A stretch of 64,000 nucleotides of DNA from Gossypium raimondii (taxonomy: Eukaryota > Streptophyta > Magnoliopsida > Malvales > Malvaceae), in the NCBI RefSeq assembly GCF_025698545.1, contig NC_068577.1, forward strand, positions 8,757,501-8,821,500, read 5' to 3'. The notes under the pieces were generated by a model that worked only from the letters and a program-made list of their open reading frames with translations, was not told where the DNA came from and did not search any database. Shown here one piece after another: positions 60,065 through 64,000 of this stretch. The number at the start of each line of letters is the position of its first letter. Position 1 is the stretch's first letter. The position numbers and the translations under genes are program-made.

Positions 60065-62238
60065 TAGAGGTGATCATGGGCCGGGCGGCCCGGCCTGGCC
60101 CGACGGCCCGCCCAAAATATAGGAGGGTTCGGGTAAAAATATAGGCCCAAAATATGGGCTTGGGTAAAAAATGAGGCCCGTTTAGAAAACGGGCCGGGCC
60201 TCGGGCAAAAATTTTTTGGCCCAGGCCCGGCCCGGCCTGGCCTGAATATAATATTTTTTTTTTTATTTTTTTAAAAATATATCTTTTGCTTCTTGTGAAT
60301 CCATTCCCGTCCCCCATCTCCCAAAGGCCATTTCCCCCATTTCCCCTCTTCTACAAATCTCTAGCCCGACTGCCTTCCATTTTTTTCTCAACCTTCACCT
60401 TCACCTCCGGCAGCAGTCCTCCACCGATCCACCTCCAGTCCTCCATTTCAGTCACCTCTATTTAAGGTAATATTTCGATTGTCGATGAACCCTAGTTGTA
60501 GTTTTGCTTTCTTTTTCAAATTAAAATTTATGCTATTTCATTTTTAGAGGTATAGAGAATTTATCCATAAACTATCATTTGTTAATTTATTTTTTAAAAT
60601 TGTATCTTTCTCAAATCTTCTAAAATTTGAGCAAAAGAGAATTATTAAAGTTTTTTTCTCTTCTGGCACTTCAATTTCCTATTTCGTTTGGATGTTGTGG
60701 AACTGTAAAAAAAGCTGTGATATAAGGGATTTTCTGCTTCTTCTTTTTTTTTTAAATTTCCAATGAAGAATATTAAGTGAAAGAATGATTCCTTTTCTTT
60801 GCTGTAGTTCTATTCATGTTTAAACTGCTTCTGTCAAAGCTCTTTGTTAATGCTTGATACATCTTTTATATAACGATTTCTTGAATAGATGGATTATGTA
60901 TGTACTAAGGAAAAAAGTGGTTTGATTTTCTCTAGCTTCTAGATGAAGCTGATCGAATGCTTGACATGGGATTTGAAGAGGATGTTAACTTTATATTAGG
61001 AAAGACATGTTCTGGTATGTCTCTTTGTTGGTACATTGGAATTTTAAACTCCTAGAAGATGCTTAGATTAAAGCTTTTATCGATGCTTATGAGTAAACGC
61101 CACTAACCATTGATAACTTAAGGTTCAATCGGGCTAAAAATATTGTTCGTATCTTGATAGAATAATGCATGAGCAATTAGGTTGGAAATCCTCATGTTGC
61201 TTTTAACCTTGCGTACTCATCGATGGTAATGTTCAATGCTACATGGCTGCAGCGGTTCATCGGTTAGCTCAAGAGTACATGGACCCTAATCCTGTTAAGG
61301 TAATTATCTGAATGCTTGATGGTGTTGTCATAGTTTCCTATATATTTGAGAAAGTAATAAATTTGTTTTCAGGTTGTGATTGGCTCAGAAGATTTAGCTG
61401 CCAACCATGATGTTATGCATATAGTTGATATCTGATTTTATTTAACCGGTTAAACTGTCTTTCATATTAACTTATTTTGTATATATATATAAATGCTTTT
61501 ATTAACAGTTTTTTTTCTTATGTAGGTTTTAAATGATCGTGTACATTATGAGCGATTGACTGCATTTACAATTTCTCTTCATTGGCTAAATAGAATGGGC
61601 AGCATTTAAAATTTGCACTCTGTATGTGTGTGACTGTGTGTTCTCTAACATTTTAATTGGGCTTCATTTAAATAAATAAGTTTGCAGATCCTTTCATTCC
61701 TTAAATTTAAAATGGTTCTTGAATTTTGATGCTATTATAAGTTTCACTTAGTTGTTGACTTTGAATTAAGCACATGAGCTATTTAAAACATGCGATTGTG
61801 CTAATCAATCTAATTTGATGATGTTAGTTTAACATGGCATTGAGATGGTCACTTGATATTCATGTGATTGCGAGTTATGCAACTCAAGTTGTTTGAGTTT
61901 AAAAGTTCAAAATCAGTTGTGGATACTTAATTGCATTAGAATTTAAGTACTTTTTATTGGTTCAATTTTGAGCTTTTTTTTATGTTCTTTCTTTCATTTA
62001 ATTTCAGGAGTCAAAACTGTTGTTTAATTGAGTTGATTTTGTTTTGCATGAGTTAATTTATAAAAAAAACGGGCCGGGCTGGGCCGGGCTTGGGCTTAGG
62101 GATTTTTTCCCGAGCTGGGCCTGGACAAAATTTTAGGCCCATATTTCGGGCCGGACCGGGCCCAGGCCTAGGATGTGGGCCAAATTTTTTTCTGGGCCCA
62201 GCCCGAATCTGGCCCGGCCCCTCCCATGAGCACCTCTA
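60065..62238 (+). mobile_element. hAT element carrying DEAD-box helicase exons
   Basis: 2174 bp, TIRs TAGAGGTGATCATGGG and, from the right end, TAGAGGTGCTCATGGG, both followed by GGGCC-rich subterminal arrays. Perfect 8-bp TSD GTTGTCAC (60057-60064 and 62239-62246). It shares ends and a CT-rich leader (to about 60469, donor GTAATA) with the outer element, so it is from the same family. In place of a transposase it contains a piece of an RNA helicase gene. Non-autonomous. Confidence 0.92.
60936..61570 (+). pseudogene. Captured DEAD-box RNA helicase (RH5-like) fragment
   Basis: Exon-like blocks in order: 60936-61014 (LLDEADRMLDMGFEEDVNFI, the DEAD motif II region), about 61226-61299 (VMFNATW, the motif III SAT region with S to N, then VHRLAQEYMDPNPVK after a frame slip), 61373-61428 (VVIGSEDLAANHDVMHIVD) and 61526-61570 (VLNDRVHYERLTAF). 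The wording DPNP-KVVIGS-DLAANHDVMQI is characteristic of the plant RH5 type (from memory). Introns are retained with GT-AG borders except that the donor after the third block reads AT. Motif I (GKT) and the whole second RecA domain beyond this are missing, so it cannot encode a helicase. It sits wholly inside the hAT element. Confidence 0.85.
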
Positions 62239-62426
62239 GTTGTCACCTTCTTTTTCTTTTTTATTATTTCAGTTTTGAAAAGCTAATGAATTTTTATTGG
62301 TAATAATGCATTCTTACTACCACTGACTTGCATGAGCTTTGTTTGCTTATATTTGGTAGCCTGAACTTTATGTCAGTGTAGACACAATCATAAGTAGTTG
62401 AAACCTGAAGCTCATTGCATCCTGTT

Positions 62427-62983
62427 GATTCTGGTTTGGATGAACACAATGATAGTAATGCTGATTTTGGGGGATATTTTGATGAGAGTGATGATTATAA
62501 ACGGTATTTAAATGAATCTAGCACTAGGAGTTAGAAGTCACAGTTGGACATTTATTTGGAAGAACCGGAACTTGAGTTGAATAGTCAAATAGATGTTTTA
62601 GATTATTGGAGCAAAAGTTCAGTTCGATACAATGAGCTTTCATTATTGGCTCTTGATCTTTTGACAATTCCAATATCGACTGTAGTTTCCGAATCGGCTT
62701 TTAGCATGGGAAAGAAAGTTATCACACTTTTGAGGAGTTCACTTAAGCCAAAAACGGTTCAAGCCGTTGTTTGCTTGGATGATTGGATGCGAGCTAAGGG
62801 ATTTTCAGCAGGTAATTATTATTCCCGTTTTATTGTTCGAATTTTATATTATTTTTTCATCAATTTGATTATCTAATTATTTATTCTTATTTCATGTTAG
62901 AAATTGGTTGCAAAAAGGACGATGAGGACGATGAGGACGATGAGGACGATGATGATGATGATGTTTCTTCAGTAGCTTTTTAA
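62427..62983 (+). pseudogene. hAT transposase C-terminus, two exons
   Basis: First exon to 62811, second 62901-62983, joined in phase (G/AA, Glu). The block LALDLLTIPISTVVSESAFS, then LRSSLKPKTVQAVVCLDDWM, is the conserved hAT dimerisation domain of Ac/RICESLEEPER-type transposases. The last exon encodes an acidic tail from repeated GACGATGAG units (62918-62960) and ends VSSVAF. A TAG at 62532 interrupts the frame upstream, and the N-terminal BED finger and DDE core are absent. It would have bound the TIRs as a dimer; now only a remnant. Domesticated genes share this domain, but the TIR context argues against that. Confidence 0.88.
62918..62960 (+). repeat. GACGATGAG coding minisatellite
   Basis: Nine-base units encoding Asp-Asp-Glu, ending in a GAT run. 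Confidence 0.8.
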
Positions 62984-63883
62984 GATACTTTCTTTCTAAA
63001 TGTTTAAAATTTAATTTAGCTTACAATTTATATTTTGTTATGAAATTAAATATGTTGATGGATTAATGTATGAATATTATGGTTTGTTGCTTAATTTTCC
63101 AAAGTCATTTTGGAGGTATATGTACTTGTGGGGTTGAACTTATGTTTTCTTATCTCAAACATAGTTTGAAGCAAAATTAGAGATTGGGATTTTCAGTGCT
63201 TGATTTTGTTGTGATTATTATGATTTACAACAAACATATGGCTAAAACTTTGTACTAACATTTAAACAGTGGCATTCAAATTTTTTTAGATTTATTCTGA
63301 TTAGTTATCATATTCTTTCTTGATATGCTACGCTAGATTTGGACATTCATTTAATACATTCTAGTTGATCTCTTTTCATCTAGTAACTTTGATCTTTGGA
63401 TTAAAACTTTTAAAAAGAAAAAAGTTGAGCTTTACCATTTTAGTATAGAGTATAGAATAAGAAGTTAAGAACTGTCTCCATATTTTAAAATTTATATGAT
63501 AAGTATTTTTGGCTACTTTTGTCTTACGTATTAAATTGAGTATGGAACTATGAATCAAAGATCAATGAGAGTAATAGTATGGATCAATTTTGATATTGTT
63601 ATCCTTTAAAAGCATAAAATGTAATGATATGATAAACTTTAAAATATTTAAGTTAAAAAGTTAAAAGGAATTAAATTCTTAGTTAATTGTTTGTAATTAC
63701 TTGTATAATCATTTTTATTTTTAAGATTTGATTGTTTGTAATTAAATTCAAATTAATTGTTTGTAATTAAATTCAAATAAGTAATCCTATTTTATTTTTT
63801 TTGTTCATTATATACAAAAAAAATTACAATTTGATATTTGATATAAATTCAATAACAATTAGTTTTAACTTTTAAGTAAAAAA
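62984..63883. other. 3' interior of the outer hAT element
   Basis: AT-rich and non-coding. A small direct duplication of TTGTTTGTAATTAAATTCAAA lies near 63732-63778. Confidence 0.5.
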
Positions 63884-64000
63884 AAAGGTCCGGGTCAGGC
63901 CAGGTCCAGGCTTCATATATTTTTCACGGGCTGGGCCCGAGCCTAAAAAACGGACTAAAATTTTTTATAGGCCCGACCCGAACCCGACCCGGCCTGGCCC

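Larger units (their letters stand above)
58783..64000 (+). mobile_element. hAT element with transposase 3' end, runs off window
   Basis: Left TIR TAGAGGTGCTCATGGG followed by a subterminal array of GGCCCGG/GGCCTGG motifs (to about 58970). The matching inverted array starts at about 63884 and is cut by the window edge. A leader exon-like segment ends in a GTGAG donor at 59221-59225. The last exons of an Ac-type hAT transposase lie at 62427-62983. A second hAT copy (60065-62238) is inserted in it. Size without the insert is about 3 kb. Confidence 0.8.

Noticed and set aside
60936-61570. Functional DEAD-box helicase gene
   Set aside because: Lacks motif I and the second RecA domain, has a frame slip and a lost donor, and is enclosed by hAT termini.
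62918-62960. Could the short direct units be a CRISPR array?
   Set aside because: They are nine-base coding units (Asp-Asp-Glu) with no spacers, in a eukaryotic transposase tail.

Overview
The window looks like nuclear DNA of a dicot plant. It is AT-rich, its genes are split by many short GT-AG introns, it holds plant-only families (DUF3774 wound-responsive peptides, DUF3755, plant-type diacylglycerol kinase, VAP4-type VAP33), and its gene spacing is filled with nested plant transposons. The repeat style fits Malvaceae such as cotton, but that is an inference; no marker here fixes the species.

Five protein genes look complete and one is cut by the left edge. From left to right they are: the last six exons of an equilibrative nucleoside transporter (237-2285, +); a 12-coding-exon DGK5-like diacylglycerol kinase of 490 residues (21606-28642, +); two short single-exon DUF3774 wound-responsive genes in tandem (30884-31096 and 32651-32920, +); a VAP4-type MSP-domain protein of 267 residues (40581-42025, +); and a two-exon, probably plastid-targeted membrane protein of 352 residues (45262-46555, -). 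The splice phases of all reconstructed genes close exactly. They do not form a pathway; they are ordinary gene islands between transposon blocks.

Most of the rest is transposon stratigraphy, much of it dated by intact target-site duplications (TSDs). At 3626-16635 four elements are nested: a foldback element with a 9-bp TSD contains a decayed copia element, which contains a TIR element carrying a fragment of a host DUF3755 gene, which contains a gypsy element that lost its pol and most of one LTR. At 33891-39830 a second foldback element holds a 5-kb copia element. At 48241-50609 lies a short copia derivative that keeps only gag, protease and a little integrase. At 51031-52240 is a hAT-like element built on TCGAA repeats. 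At 53384-58598 is a decayed MuDR-type Mutator element. From 58783 to beyond the right edge is a hAT element with the end of its transposase, interrupted by a second related hAT element (60065-62238) that has picked up several exons of a DEAD-box RNA helicase gene.

A plastid atpA fragment is embedded at about 29130-29640. The most noteworthy features are the two independent host-gene captures (DUF3755 and DEAD-box helicase) inside TIR elements with recognisable ends.
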